Of a stretch of DNA of 64,000 nucleotides, positions 16,771 to 25,930 are shown in pieces. The translations under genes were made by a program, and so were the position numbers. The notes beneath the pieces were generated by a model. That model worked only from the letters and a program-made list of their open reading frames with translations. It made no database searches and was not told the DNA's origin. Location: NCBI GenBank assembly GCA_002030015.1, contig LQBH01000001.1, forward strand, positions 1 through 64,000, given 5' to 3'. Each line of letters starts with the position of its first letter. The stretch's first letter is position 1. This stretch comes from a delta proteobacterium MLS_D (GTDB lineage Bacteria > Desulfobacterota > Syntrophia > Syntrophales > UBA2210).

Positions 16771-18162
16771 ATGAATTATGAGTCAAGAGATTACATGAGA
16801 AGAAAAATCGAGCGCATTCACTTTATCGGTATCGGGGGTATCGGTATGAGCGGTATCGCCGAAGTTCTTCTCAATCTGGGATACCGGATAAGTGGATCGG
16901 ATATTCAGGAAACGGAAATCACGAAACGGCTGGGAAGTCTGGGTGCCAAAGTGTGGTACGGCCACGAGGCTAAGAACGTGAAAGATGCGCAGGTGGTGGT
17001 CACGTCGACGGCCATATCCGCCGACAATCCGGAAGTCGCCGCCGCCGACGCCGAAGGAATTCCCGTGATACCGAGGGCTGAAATGCTGGCGGAGCTTCTT
17101 AAGATGAAAGCGTCAGTGGCAGTTTCCGGCTGTCACGGCAAAACGACCACCACTTCCATGATAGCTTCGGTACTGTCATTCGCGGGGCTTGATCCCACGA
17201 TGGTGGTGGGGGGTAAACTGCTCAGCATGGGAAGCAGCGCGCGCCTTGGAAGCGGTGAAATCATCGTCGCCGAGGCCGACGAGAGCGACGGGTCTTTTCT
17301 CGGCCTCGCTCCCCTGATCGCCGTCGTTACCAACATCGACCGGGAGCATCTGGATTATTACCGTGACATAGAGGACATCAAGAACGCCTTTATCCGTTTC
17401 GCCAACTCCGTGCCTTTTTACGGGGCCGCGATCGTTTGCATCGATTGTCCGCACGTGCGGGCGATCCTTCCGCAGATAAAACGCCGCGTGATCACCTACG
17501 GTATGACCGGAGAGGCTGACTACCGGGCCTTCGATGTTGCTTTCGAAAACATGACATCACGTTATTCCCTGTCCTGCGGCGGAGAACCGGTCGGCGACAT
17601 CAGCCTTCGTGTGCCGGGCTTATTCAATGTCTACAATTCTCTCGCGGCTGTGGCGGCGGCGAGGGAACTCGATGTGCCGTTCAGGGAGGCGCAGGAGGGG
17701 ATCGGGACCTTCAGCGGCGTTCACCGCAGGCTCGAAATCAAGGGATCAAAAAATAATGTTCTGGTCGTCGATGATTACGGTCACCATCCGACGGAAATCA
17801 GGGAGACGCTGAAGACGGCCCGGCAGGTATGGCCCGGGCGCCTGGTGGTGGTTTTTCAACCTCACCGGTATTCGCGGACGAAAGCCCTGCTCGGTGATTT
17901 TGCCGACGCTTTTGACGAGGCCGACGAGATTATTCTGACGGATATATACGGGGCGGGGGAAAAGCCGATTCCCGGGATCAACGCGCCGCTGCTTCGTGAA
18001 ACCCTGGAGCGGGCCGGTCATCCCCGTGTGCGGTATGTAGGAACCTTCGACGAAATCGTAACGATGCTGCGCCGGGAAACATCTCCGGGCGATACGCTCA
18101 TCACCCTGGGTGCCGGTACCATATGGCAGGTGGGGGAAATGTTTCTGGAGAACGAGGCATGA
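16771..18162 (+). CDS. murC: UDP-MurNAc:L-alanine ligase MurC
   Basis: MurC adds L-alanine, the first residue of the peptide stem. The 463-residue protein has the UDP-binding motif FIGIGGIGMSGIAE near the N-terminus, the ATP-binding SGCHGKTTTTSM and the late VVDDYGHHPTEI motif typical of MurC. It starts 11 bp after murG. Its stop TGA overlaps the ATG of a 25-codon frame that in turn overlaps the start of murB. Confidence 0.96.
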   Translation: MNYESRDYMRRKIERIHFIGIGGIGMSGIAEVLLNLGYRISGSDIQETEITKRLGSLGAKVWYGHEAKNVKDAQVVVTSTAISADNPEVAAADAEGIPVIPRAEMLAELLKMKASVAVSGCHGKTTTTSMIASVLSFAGLDPTMVVGGKLLSMGSSARLGSGEIIVAEADESDGSFLGLAPLIAVVTNIDREHLDYYRDIEDIKNAFIRFANSVPFYGAAIVCIDCPHVRAILPQIKRRVITYGMTGEADYRAFDVAFENMTSRYSLSCGGEPVGDISLRVPGLFNVYNSLAAVAAARELDVPFREAQEGIGTFSGVHRRLEIKGSKNNVLVVDDYGHHPTEIRETLKTARQVWPGRLVVVFQPHRYSRTKALLGDFADAFDEADEIILTDIYGAGEKPIPGINAPLLRETLERAGHPRVRYVGTFDEIVTMLRRETSPGDTLITLGAGTIWQVGEMFLENEA

Positions 18163-18236
18163 GCCGATTTCGAAACGATTGCGGAAAGGCGGCACTGTCC
18201 GGTTTGAAACAACGGCCCGTGAAGGACATATCATGA
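18159..18236 (+). CDS. Possible 25-codon coupling ORF between murC and murB
   Basis: This very short frame starts MSRFRNDCGKAAL and ends VKDIS. Its ATG overlaps the murC stop (ATGA at 18159-18162) and its stop overlaps the murB ATG (ATGA at 18233-18236). A ribosome finishing murC could restart here and be handed on to murB, so the peptide may matter only for translational coupling. The product is basic, without a membrane segment, and not recognised. That it is translated is inference; murB also has its own GAAGGA site inside this frame. Confidence 0.4.
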   Translation: MSRFRNDCGKAALSGLKQRPVKDIS

Positions 18237-19165
18237 AGCACTCTGTCGATGAAGCCTTTGGCAGGCAGGTACAACAAATAATTTCGGGAGAGGTGTTTTT
18301 TAACGAACCGATGAACCGCCACGCGTCTCTCGGGGTCGGCGGGAACGCGGACGTCTTCGCCTGTCCCGAAAATGAGCGTGAAGTTGTCGGGCTTGTCGGG
18401 TTTCTTGTTGACCGGGATATCCCTTTTTATCCGGTTGGAAACTGCACCAACCTTGTGGTCCGCGACGGCGGCTACCGGGGCGTCCTGATTTCACTGAGGC
18501 GCCTTCAGGGATTGGAAATGAGGACGGACTCGACGGAAGAGATTCTTCTTTACGCTGAAGCCGGGGTGTCCCTGGCGCGTCTGACAGAATTCACGCTGCG
18601 GGAATCCCTGGCCGGTCTTGAATTCTGTGCCGGCATTCCGGGTACGCTCGGGGGCGCCCTTCGAATGAACGCCGGGGCCTGGGGTTCTGAAATGAAGAAT
18701 ATTGTTTCATCGGTTCATCTTCTGGCGCCCGGGAGGAAAATCGAGGAGATTCCCCGTTCACGACTGTCCTTCTCTTACCGGAACCTTGATCTTCCTCGTG
18801 GCGGTGTAATAACGGCGGCGCTTCTTGCGCTACGCCGGGGGCGCCGGGAATCGATCAAGACCCGTGTCGAGGAGATCATGGCGGAGCGGGAAAAGCGTCA
18901 CCCCCTTACTTTCCGGAGCGCCGGGTCCGTGTTTAAAAACCCTGCGGGGACACCGGCGGGCAGGCTCATAGAAGAAACGGGCCTCAAAGGCTTGAGAGTC
19001 GGCGATGCCGTCGTTTCAGAACAGCACGGCAACTTTATTGTCAATACCGGGGCGGCCAGGGCACACGACATTCTCGCTCTTATCGAAATCGTTCGACGGA
19101 CGGTGAAGGAGCAGCGGGGCATCGAACTCAAAACAGAAATCGTAATAATCGGAGATGAACAATGA
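18233..19165 (+). CDS. murB: UDP-N-acetylenolpyruvoylglucosamine reductase MurB
   Basis: MurB reduces the enolpyruvyl group with NADPH to make UDP-MurNAc and contains FAD. The 310-residue protein shows the FAD-binding NRHASLGVGGNAD and VGNCTNLVVRDGGYRG segments, the substrate loop GIPGTLGGALRMNAGAWG, and the late RSAGSVFKNP (catalytic Ser) and EQHGNFIVN motifs. ATG 18233 has GAAGGA 6 nt upstream; a longer frame from 18110 would overlap murC by 53 bp and lacks family similarity. It overlaps ftsQ by 4 bp. In many bacteria ddl follows here; it does not. Confidence 0.95.
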   Translation: MKHSVDEAFGRQVQQIISGEVFFNEPMNRHASLGVGGNADVFACPENEREVVGLVGFLVDRDIPFYPVGNCTNLVVRDGGYRGVLISLRRLQGLEMRTDSTEEILLYAEAGVSLARLTEFTLRESLAGLEFCAGIPGTLGGALRMNAGAWGSEMKNIVSSVHLLAPGRKIEEIPRSRLSFSYRNLDLPRGGVITAALLALRRGRRESIKTRVEEIMAEREKRHPLTFRSAGSVFKNPAGTPAGRLIEETGLKGLRVGDAVVSEQHGNFIVNTGAARAHDILALIEIVRRTVKEQRGIELKTEIVIIGDEQ

Positions 19166-20004
19166 AGCGGTCGATCGGTAGCTCACGCGCCGTGAAGAAA
19201 AGCAGGATCAGGCGACGGTGGACCAAAATAGCGCGGGAAATAGGTGTCGCGCTGTCGGTGATGACAGCGGCGACGGTTTTCGCGTTGATCATGATGTACG
19301 GATATAACGTCGCACTGTGTTCCGATTTCTTTACCCTGGCTGAGGCCGCGGTAAAAGGAACGGACCGCCTGTCCGACCGCGAGGTCATACAACTTTTGGG
19401 TGTTGATGACTCCACGAATATTCTCACGGCGGACCTCAATAAAATGGTCGCCGGAGTTAAAACAAATCCCTGGGTCAGGGATGTGCGGATGACCCGGGAT
19501 CTTCCGAACCGTTTGATTGTCGAAATTATAGAGCGCAAGCCCGTGGCGCTCATAAGCCATGACCATAATATCTATCTGCTGGACCGTGAGGGGACAATTT
19601 TTAAAAATCTTGATCACGACGACAAGATCGACCTGCCGGTCATGACCGGTTTCAGTGATCAGGGAGTACTGGACGAGAAACTGCTTCAAGGCGCCTTCGA
19701 GTTGCTCGACTGTCTCGCGGGGCGGAAAGGGTATCCCGAAATGAGGCACATCTCGGAAGTCCGGGGAGATCATCTGTACGGTTATTCGCTGTGTACCATG
19801 GATCGGCGCTTCTATCTCCTGGGATTCGGGGACTTCGAAACCAAGCTGCGACGTCTTGAAAACGTTCTTTTCGATCTGACGACGAAAAACGTCTCGTTGT
19901 CTCCCTTATTCGTCGATATGGTGGATCCTGAAAGAATTATTGTCCGTCACGGGGGCGCCGTTGGAACGGGCGTCAGTGACGGGCGGAAAAGAACAGATAT
20001 TTGA
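19162..20004 (+). CDS. ftsQ: Cell division protein FtsQ
   Basis: FtsQ is a bitopic membrane protein that recruits FtsB, FtsL and later divisome proteins. The 280-residue product has a basic cytoplasmic N-terminus, one membrane segment at about residues 27-48, a POTRA-like domain (about 55-125, with the typical NPWVRDVRMTRDLPNRLIVEI segment in which each strand is recognisable) and an FtsQ-type beta domain. It overlaps murB by 4 bp and precedes ftsA by 152 bp. Confidence 0.93.
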   Translation: MKRSIGSSRAVKKSRIRRRWTKIAREIGVALSVMTAATVFALIMMYGYNVALCSDFFTLAEAAVKGTDRLSDREVIQLLGVDDSTNILTADLNKMVAGVKTNPWVRDVRMTRDLPNRLIVEIIERKPVALISHDHNIYLLDREGTIFKNLDHDDKIDLPVMTGFSDQGVLDEKLLQGAFELLDCLAGRKGYPEMRHISEVRGDHLYGYSLCTMDRRFYLLGFGDFETKLRRLENVLFDLTTKNVSLSPLFVDMVDPERIIVRHGGAVGTGVSDGRKRTDI

Positions 20005-20022
20005 AACGGGGGGGAACACCGT

Positions 20023-20115
20023 ATGTGGCTCACTATGATTGATATACCGCGGGAATTTGTGAGGTGGGAATCCGGGTTGCCCGCGGAGCTTTGTTCAGGG
20101 CTTGTTTTGATGTGA
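20023..20115 (+). CDS. Possible 30-residue ORF in the ftsQ-ftsA gap
   Basis: A frame beginning ATG 20023 (MWLTMIDIPREFV) and ending TGA 20113-20115 is preceded at about 7 nt by a G-rich GGGGGGAA stretch that could serve as a ribosome-binding site. It fills most of the gap between ftsQ and ftsA. The product is not recognised and has no clear membrane segment. It may simply be chance open frame; no coding bias can be judged at this length. Confidence 0.22.
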   Translation: MWLTMIDIPREFVRWESGLPAELCSGLVLM

Positions 20116-20156
20116 GAGCGGTGATGCGCCGCCTGCCCGGAAAGGAAGTTCGCTTA

Positions 20157-21383
20157 ATGGCACGACGGGAAAAAGTGATTGTAGGACTCGATGTTGGAAC
20201 AACCAAAACCTGCGCGATCGTCGGCGAGATCAACGATGCGGGCATCGACGTCATCGGGATTGGAACGCACGCGTCGACGGGACTGCGAAAAGGCGTGGTT
20301 GTCAACATCGATAATACGGTGGAAGCCATAAAGCGCGCCGTGGAGGAAGCGGAACTGATGTCGGGTTGCGAGATAAAGTCCGTCTACGCCGGTATTGCGG
20401 GCAGCCACATTCGGGGGCTCAACAGTCACGGAATTGTCGCCGTCCGGGGTGGCGAAGTGGATGAGGATGATGTGAAAAGGGCCATCGACGCGGCGATGGC
20501 GTTGGCGATTCCTCTTGATCGGCAGGTTATTCACGCCCTTCCCCAGTACTATATCGTCGATGACCAGGACGGCGTGAAGGAACCCATCGGCATGGCAGGG
20601 GTCCGACTGGAGTCGAAAGTGCACATTGTGCTCGGCGCCGTGACGTCCATTCAGAACATCGTCAAATCCGTCAACCGGGTGGGACTGGATGTAAACGATA
20701 TTGTCCTGGAACCTCTGGCCTCCAGCGAGGCCGTGCTCAGTCAGGACGAGCGTGATCTCGGCGTCGCGCTTATCGATATCGGCGGTGGAACCACCGACGT
20801 GGCCGTCTTCGCCGACGGCAGCATCAAACACACGGCGGTACTTCCCATGGGAGGAATTTACGTAACCAGCGACATCGCGGTGGGACTCAGGACGCCGGCA
20901 CTGGAAGCGGAAAAAATAAAGATACAGTATGGATGCGCATTCACCGGCCTGATTCCGCAGGACGAAACCATCGAGGTTCCCAGCGTGGGAGGACGGAATC
21001 CTCGAAAAGTGTCCCGCCAGATTCTCGGTGAAATCATTCAACCTCGCGTGGAAGAAATTCTCAATTTCGCGCACCGGGAAATCGTCCGATCCGGCTTCGA
21101 CGACCTGCTGGGCGCAGGAATCGTTCTCACGGGCGGTACGTCACTGATCGAAGGGGCGCTGGAACTCGGTGAAAGTGTTTTCAACATGCCTGTCAGAATC
21201 GGTTATCCCACGGGTGTCGGCGGTATATCGGACATCGTGAAAAGCCCCGTATACGCGACAGGTGTGGGACTGATCGTGCACGGGGCCAGAGATCGATCGC
21301 CCGCACGATTCAAGAAGGGCGATATTAATATAGTACGTAAAATAACGGCGCGAATGAAACGATGGTTCAACGATTTTTTCTGA
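20157..21383 (+). CDS. ftsA: Cell division protein FtsA
   Basis: FtsA is an actin-like ATPase that tethers FtsZ filaments to the membrane. The 408-residue protein has the phosphate-1 motif VGLDVGTTKTCAIVGE, the phosphate-2 segment LIDIGGGTTDVAVF, the adenosine loop IVLTGGTSLIEG, and a C-terminal amphipathic stretch (ITARMKRWFNDFF) of the kind that binds membrane. ATG 20157 has AAAGGAAG about 8 nt upstream; in-frame starts at 20124 and 20064 are open but less well placed. ftsZ follows after 15 bp. Confidence 0.96.
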   Translation: MARREKVIVGLDVGTTKTCAIVGEINDAGIDVIGIGTHASTGLRKGVVVNIDNTVEAIKRAVEEAELMSGCEIKSVYAGIAGSHIRGLNSHGIVAVRGGEVDEDDVKRAIDAAMALAIPLDRQVIHALPQYYIVDDQDGVKEPIGMAGVRLESKVHIVLGAVTSIQNIVKSVNRVGLDVNDIVLEPLASSEAVLSQDERDLGVALIDIGGGTTDVAVFADGSIKHTAVLPMGGIYVTSDIAVGLRTPALEAEKIKIQYGCAFTGLIPQDETIEVPSVGGRNPRKVSRQILGEIIQPRVEEILNFAHREIVRSGFDDLLGAGIVLTGGTSLIEGALELGESVFNMPVRIGYPTGVGGISDIVKSPVYATGVGLIVHGARDRSPARFKKGDINIVRKITARMKRWFNDFF

Positions 21384-21398
21384 AAGGGAGGATGAGAC

Positions 21399-22562
21399 AT
21401 GTTTGAATTACTTCAGGGAGGAAAAGGCGACGGCGCGAAAATCAAGGTTGTCGGCGTCGGCGGAGGCGGCGGCAACGCCGTCAACATGATGATTTCCTAC
21501 CAGCTCAACGGTGTGGATTTCATTGTGACGAACACGGATTCCCAGGCGCTTGAGGTATCGAAAGCGCCCGTCAAACTCCAGCTGGGATCCGACGTGACCC
21601 GCGGGCTTGGCGCCGGTTCTGATCCCGAAGTGGGACGCAGAGCGGCCATGGAGTCGAAAGACCGCATCAGGGATCTGATCGACGGGGCCGACATGGTGTT
21701 CATCACCGCGGGCCTGGGAGGTGGAACGGGAACGGGCGGTGCGCCGGTCATTGCTGAAATTGCTCGTGAACTCGGCATTCTGACCGTGGCGGTCGTGACG
21801 AAGCCCTTCCAGTTTGAGGGAAAGCGGAGAGAGCGGAATGCGGAGGAAGGACTGGCCGAACTCAAGGACGTTGTGGACAGTCTCATCGTCATTCCCAATC
21901 AGCGGCTTCTCAGCATCAGCGGAAGAAACATGTCGCTGACGGACGCCTTCAAGAAGGCCGACGATATTCTCTATCACGGCGTCAAGGGAATATCGGACCT
22001 GGTTATGGTTCCGGGATTGATTAACCTGGATTTCGCCGATGTGAAGACCATCATGTCCGACATGGGGCTCGCCCTGATGGGAACCGGTATCGCCAGCGGC
22101 GAGGGGAGGGCCGTTGAAGCGGCTCAGAAAGCGATTTCCTCACCTCTGCTTGAAGACAACTCGATCCAGGGAGCCAGGGGCGTGCTTCTCAATATCACGG
22201 GGAATTCCGATTTGACGCTGTTCGAGGTGAACGAGGCGTCGACACTGGTCCAGACAGAAACCCACGAGGATGCGAATATTATTTTCGGCACCGTCATTGA
22301 TGAAAACATGGGCGAAGAATTAAGAGTCACGGTGATCGCCACGGGATTCGACGCTCGGGAAGGAAAACGGCGTGAAGAAACTATTCCCAATGTTTCGAAC
22401 ATCAATACGATGAAACGGCCGAAAGAGGACCTCGCGACGCCGACTTTCGTAAGGCAGAAAGAGAGTGCCGAGAAACCCGTAGTCATAAAAATGGGTATGA
22501 TCAGCGACGAGGAAAATTACGACTTTGAAACACCGGCGTTTTTGAGGAAAACCGAGAACTGA
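21399..22562 (+). CDS. ftsZ: Cell division protein FtsZ
   Basis: FtsZ is the tubulin-like GTPase that forms the division ring. The 387-residue protein shows the nucleotide-binding [13 protein letters not shown], the tubulin signature [16 protein letters not shown], the synergy loop with [13 protein letters not shown], a flexible linker (about 320-370), and the C-terminal peptide [10 protein letters not shown] that binds FtsA and other partners. AAAGGGAGG lies upstream of the ATG. It is the last gene of the dcw cluster and is followed by a terminator. Confidence 0.98.
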   Translation: MFELLQGGKGDGAKIKVVGVGGGGGNAVNMMISYQLNGVDFIVTNTDSQALEVSKAPVKLQLGSDVTRGLGAGSDPEVGRRAAMESKDRIRDLIDGADMVFITAGLGGGTGTGGAPVIAEIARELGILTVAVVTKPFQFEGKRRERNAEEGLAELKDVVDSLIVIPNQRLLSISGRNMSLTDAFKKADDILYHGVKGISDLVMVPGLINLDFADVKTIMSDMGLALMGTGIASGEGRAVEAAQKAISSPLLEDNSIQGARGVLLNITGNSDLTLFEVNEASTLVQTETHEDANIIFGTVIDENMGEELRVTVIATGFDAREGKRREETIPNVSNINTMKRPKEDLATPTFVRQKESAEKPVVIKMGMISDEENYDFETPAFLRKTEN

Positions 22563-22680
22563 TCAGTTGCAGGTTTTCGGTGGAATGTCGGGACTCCTGG
22601 TGACACGCCTTTCCGGATTCGATCCGGTGCGCCGGGGCGTTCTTACCGGGTAATGCTTTTTTTACCTCCCTTTCATCGGT

Positions 22681-22712
22681 CGGGGCGGGTGACCGCCCCG
22701 GCTTTGTTATTT
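22681..22712 (+). terminator. Rho-independent terminator after ftsZ
   Basis: An 8-bp GC-rich stem (22681-22688 with 22693-22700) closes a GTGA loop and is followed by GCTTTGTTATTT. It lies between convergent ftsZ and the MgtC-like gene and could act in both directions. Confidence 0.75.
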
Positions 22713-22753
22713 CCTGCGGACCCGTTTTCAGGCGCTGTTCCGGCACCGCGTAC

Positions 22754-24031
22754 TTAAATAAAAAAAATAACGAGCAGTCCCAGCGACAGCATGAAGATGA
22801 ATCCCGGCAGAATTGATCGTCTGAACAGCGCCGTACCTGCAAAGAGTGCGATACCGCCTTTGGCGGCCGTGTTTGCCGCCGCTGCGAGAAGTATCGATCG
22901 GGCCGCCGTGGTAAGTTCCAGTCCTTCGGGCTCATCGCTCAAGGCAGCCAGGGACAGGGCGATGGCATCCACGTCTGCCAGTCCTGCGACAGCACTGGAA
23001 ATATACGTACCCATGTCGCCGAGATAAACCTGGGCGGCCCGGCTGACCAGCAGAATACCCGCGAAAATGAATCCAAAGGTGAGCGCGGGCTTCAGTTCGA
23101 AGGGGTTGCTGAAACTGACGTCCGCCCTTTCTTTCGACCAGCGCGAACGGTAGAGAAACCAGCAGGCGAGCAGCCCTCCAGCTACGGGCGCCAGGACGGG
23201 AATCATGATCATTCGGGCAAGCTCGACATTCAGTACGGCCACCTCCACCACGACTCGACCGTACATGATTGTCCATGCGACGATAACGGCGAGCGCGAAA
23301 GGCCGTGCCAGATTTTCCGCGTCCCGGCTCCGCTGGCTGAAACTTACCGTGGCCGCGGTACTCGATGCGAGGCCGCCGAAAAGTCCCGTCAGGCCGATCG
23401 CCTTCCGGGTACCAATGACTTTTATCAGAACATACCCGACGAAACTGATTCCGGAAATAAGAATAACCAGTAACCAGATTTTATAGGGGTTCAGAACGTC
23501 GAGGGGCGGTATGCCGAAGTTTTCGTTAGGAAGAACCGGAAGAACAATAGCCGTGATGACGGCGAATTTCAGTGTCGCCCAGATGTCCTCCCTGGTAATT
23601 TTTTTCGCGAACCGGTGCAGTTCGGGTTTCACCGAAAGTACTACTGCTATGGTGACACCCAGGGCCACAGCCAGAGTCAGGTGCTTCCAGAACGCAAGAA
23701 CGCCCACGAAGAAGGTTAACAGAGCGGCAACCTCCGTGGTAATGCCTGTTTCACCCCGTGAGGATTCAATGGCATAGTTTATGGCGAAGAGGGCGCCCAG
23801 AATGAGAAGCGATGCGGCCATGGGCAGCGGTGAACCGGTCAGGTCGGAGACATAACCCGCTGTACACCCCAGGAGGGCCATGAGGGAAAAGGTTCTCGCG
23901 CCCGAAACAAGCTCGCGGTCTTCCTTTTCGAAGGCGTGTTCCCGTTGCATGCCGATCAATATTCCGATGACAAGAGCGATGCCGAACCTCAGGAAAAGGC
24001 TGCTTTCATCGATATGGGGCATAGTGATCAC
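22754..24031 (-). CDS. MgtC/SapB family membrane protein with DUF4010 domain
   Basis: The 425-residue protein is almost wholly hydrophobic, with about 12 predicted membrane segments. The N-terminal 150 residues match the MgtC/SapB pattern (ALVIGILIGMQRE, GARTFSLMALLGC, GITTEVAALLTFFVGVLA). The rest fits DUF4010, with the GLFGGLASSTAATVSFSQRS segment. MgtC proteins affect magnesium homeostasis or ATP synthase activity in some pathogens, but the long DUF4010 form has no settled role; transport is a guess. It is the last gene of a minus-strand series (DUF169, rnhA, hydrolase, this one). Confidence 0.85.
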   Translation of the reverse strand: MITMPHIDESSLFLRFGIALVIGILIGMQREHAFEKEDRELVSGARTFSLMALLGCTAGYVSDLTGSPLPMAASLLILGALFAINYAIESSRGETGITTEVAALLTFFVGVLAFWKHLTLAVALGVTIAVVLSVKPELHRFAKKITREDIWATLKFAVITAIVLPVLPNENFGIPPLDVLNPYKIWLLVILISGISFVGYVLIKVIGTRKAIGLTGLFGGLASSTAATVSFSQRSRDAENLARPFALAVIVAWTIMYGRVVVEVAVLNVELARMIMIPVLAPVAGGLLACWFLYRSRWSKERADVSFSNPFELKPALTFGFIFAGILLVSRAAQVYLGDMGTYISSAVAGLADVDAIALSLAALSDEPEGLELTTAARSILLAAAANTAAKGGIALFAGTALFRRSILPGFIFMLSLGLLVIFFI

Positions 24032-24092
24032 GGTAATTATCCCTCCCCGCGAGCGGTTCCGTCACGGCGATACCGCCGCCCGCCGCAACGCT

Positions 24093-24962
24093 TTATGACT
24101 GAAGAAAATCATTCAACAGGGCGGCAACCGTTTCAGGGCGCTCTTCCTGCAGAAAATGGCCGGCATCCACTTCGACGACCTTGACATCGTCGAAACAGGA
24201 CTCGACGTGATTCAGGTACTGGGGAATAATAACAATATCCTTGTTTCCGTAAATATAAAGGGACGGCATGGGGAATTTTGTTCCCGCCAGTTCGGCCCAC
24301 CGTTTCTGGTCCCTGTTCATGGCCCGGTAATAATACGCGGCCGTTGCCGGTGTGTTCTCGATACTGTAGCACCTGACATACTCGTCGATGGCCTCTTGTG
24401 AAATACGACCGTCGCGCCCGGCCTTTCCGAAGAAATAGCGGACCCAGACGTCCTCGTTGCCCGGTATCATGGCTTCCGCCAGTCCCGGTTGCTGCTGAAA
24501 GTATTGATACCAGAAAGGCAACGATCCCATCGACTGAATGACTTTCAGGGCCTCGGCGTTGCCCTGTGCGTTGTTGATGACAATCATATTCATCAGTACG
24601 AACTTTTTGACCCGTTCCGGAACGGCCAGGGCGGTTTCCTGCGCGACGGCGCCTCCCCAGTCGTGACCGGCAAGATAAAAGGAATCAATGCCGAGTGCAT
24701 CGATTATTTCGATGACGTCTTTTGCCAGCTCATTTTTCAGGTAACAATCCGGGTTCATTGTCCGCTCGCTGTCACCGAGGCCGCGCAGATCGGGCGCGAT
24801 GAGCCGTAGATCTTCTCGCAGAAACGGCGTCAAAGCCTCCCAGCAGCAGGACGTTTCGGGCCAGCCGTGAATCATGACGAGGGGCGTTCCATTCTCGTTT
24901 CCCCGGTCGCGGACGTTAAAGGCACCCCGCGAGAGGGACAGTTTCCGTGTTTCCATCATCAT
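24093..24962 (-). CDS. Alpha/beta hydrolase, epoxide hydrolase / haloalkane dehalogenase-like
   Basis: The 289-residue protein has an alpha/beta hydrolase fold with the oxyanion motif HGWPET, an Asp nucleophile in GHDWGG, a late acidic residue (NKDIVI) and the catalytic His in AGHFLQEE. An Asp nucleophile and HGWPE are typical of soluble epoxide hydrolases and fluoroacetate/haloalkane dehalogenases, not esterases. A cap-like segment (about 140-215) contains several Tyr that might play the epoxide-opening role. AAGGAG precedes the ATG. No signal peptide. Substrate unknown. Confidence 0.82.
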   Translation of the reverse strand: MMMETRKLSLSRGAFNVRDRGNENGTPLVMIHGWPETSCCWEALTPFLREDLRLIAPDLRGLGDSERTMNPDCYLKNELAKDVIEIIDALGIDSFYLAGHDWGGAVAQETALAVPERVKKFVLMNMIVINNAQGNAEALKVIQSMGSLPFWYQYFQQQPGLAEAMIPGNEDVWVRYFFGKAGRDGRISQEAIDEYVRCYSIENTPATAAYYYRAMNRDQKRWAELAGTKFPMPSLYIYGNKDIVIIPQYLNHVESCFDDVKVVEVDAGHFLQEERPETVAALLNDFLQS

Positions 24963-25056
24963 TTTTCTCCTTTTCGCAGTTGTGGTTCAATCGGTTATTA
25001 TAATATTTTTCCGGACGGAACCCGGGACCTATATGGTGTTCACGGAGCACCCGGAC

Positions 25057-25770
25057 TCAGCCCGATTCATCTTCGAAACCCGCGTCAACAGCAAGATTGT
25101 CCCCCGACGCGGCCCGCAAGGCCAGTTCGTCGCATCGCGTGTTTCCCGGGTTTCCCGCATGGCCCCGAACCCAGATAATTTTTACCTGGTGACGTTCGCA
25201 GAGGCGAAGCAGGCGTTCCCAGAGATCGGCGTTGGCGGCTTGCTCCGAGCTAGTCCGCCGCCAGTTGTTTGCCTGCCATTTCTTCGCCCATCCCTTGCTG
25301 ATACCGTTGACCACATAGCTCGAGTCACTGTGAAGGACGATTCGCTCCGGTTTTTTCAGTGTTTCCAGGGCGACAATGCAGGCCATGAGTTCCATGCGGT
25401 TATTGGTGGTACGACGAAATCCGCCTGATAGTTCCTTCCTTTTTCCCCGGTTCGTGATAACTATTCCATAACCGCCTGGACCCGGATTGCCGCGGCAGCT
25501 CCCGTCGGTATAGATAATCACGTTTTCGGGAAAGGAATCGGAGCGGGCCTCGGAGGAGGATTTTTTCAAGGGACGATCCGCTCCGGCGTCTTTATTATTA
25601 TCAAGATTACCAAGCCAGGCAGACGCCTCTGCCCTCGAGGCAAAACGTTTGTAACGGGCGCCGGCCCAGCCGCGCACCTGCTCCTCAGCACCGCCGGGTC
25701 CGAACCAGGTGTTATAAATACCGGGCGCTCTTCCTTGTTTTACGGCGTAATATTTGATCTTGTCTGCCAT
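25057..25770 (-). CDS. rnhA: Ribonuclease HI with N-terminal viroplasmin/HBD domain
   Basis: RNase HI cuts the RNA strand of RNA-DNA hybrids. The N-terminal 55 residues (YYAVKQGRAPGIYNTW then YKRFASRAEASAWL) form a viroplasmin-type hybrid-binding domain as in eukaryotic RNase H1. A polar linker follows to about residue 82. The catalytic domain then has D89 (YTDGSC), E127 (MELM), D149 (HSDSSYV) and D214 (NTRCDELA), all four metal-binding residues. Length 237 fits this two-domain form rather than the 155-residue E. coli enzyme. Confidence 0.93.
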   Translation of the reverse strand: MADKIKYYAVKQGRAPGIYNTWFGPGGAEEQVRGWAGARYKRFASRAEASAWLGNLDNNKDAGADRPLKKSSSEARSDSFPENVIIYTDGSCRGNPGPGGYGIVITNRGKRKELSGGFRRTTNNRMELMACIVALETLKKPERIVLHSDSSYVVNGISKGWAKKWQANNWRRTSSEQAANADLWERLLRLCERHQVKIIWVRGHAGNPGNTRCDELALRAASGDNLAVDAGFEDESG

Positions 25771-25930
25771 CGTGCGTATCCTTTTACTGCCCGGTTCCGC
25801 CGGACGACGACTTTTTTATCATATTTTTTTGAATCCCCAGAATTATTTTTTGCAACCGGCTCGCGAACCCGCGGCCGGACATGCTGTTGCGACCCGGGAA
25901 CGGCCGCGCCCGCTTCACCGGAACAGCCTG

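Noticed and set aside
20154..21074. Minus-strand open frame opposite ftsA
   Set aside because: ftsA is certain on the plus strand, and the antisense product shows no domain or start site.
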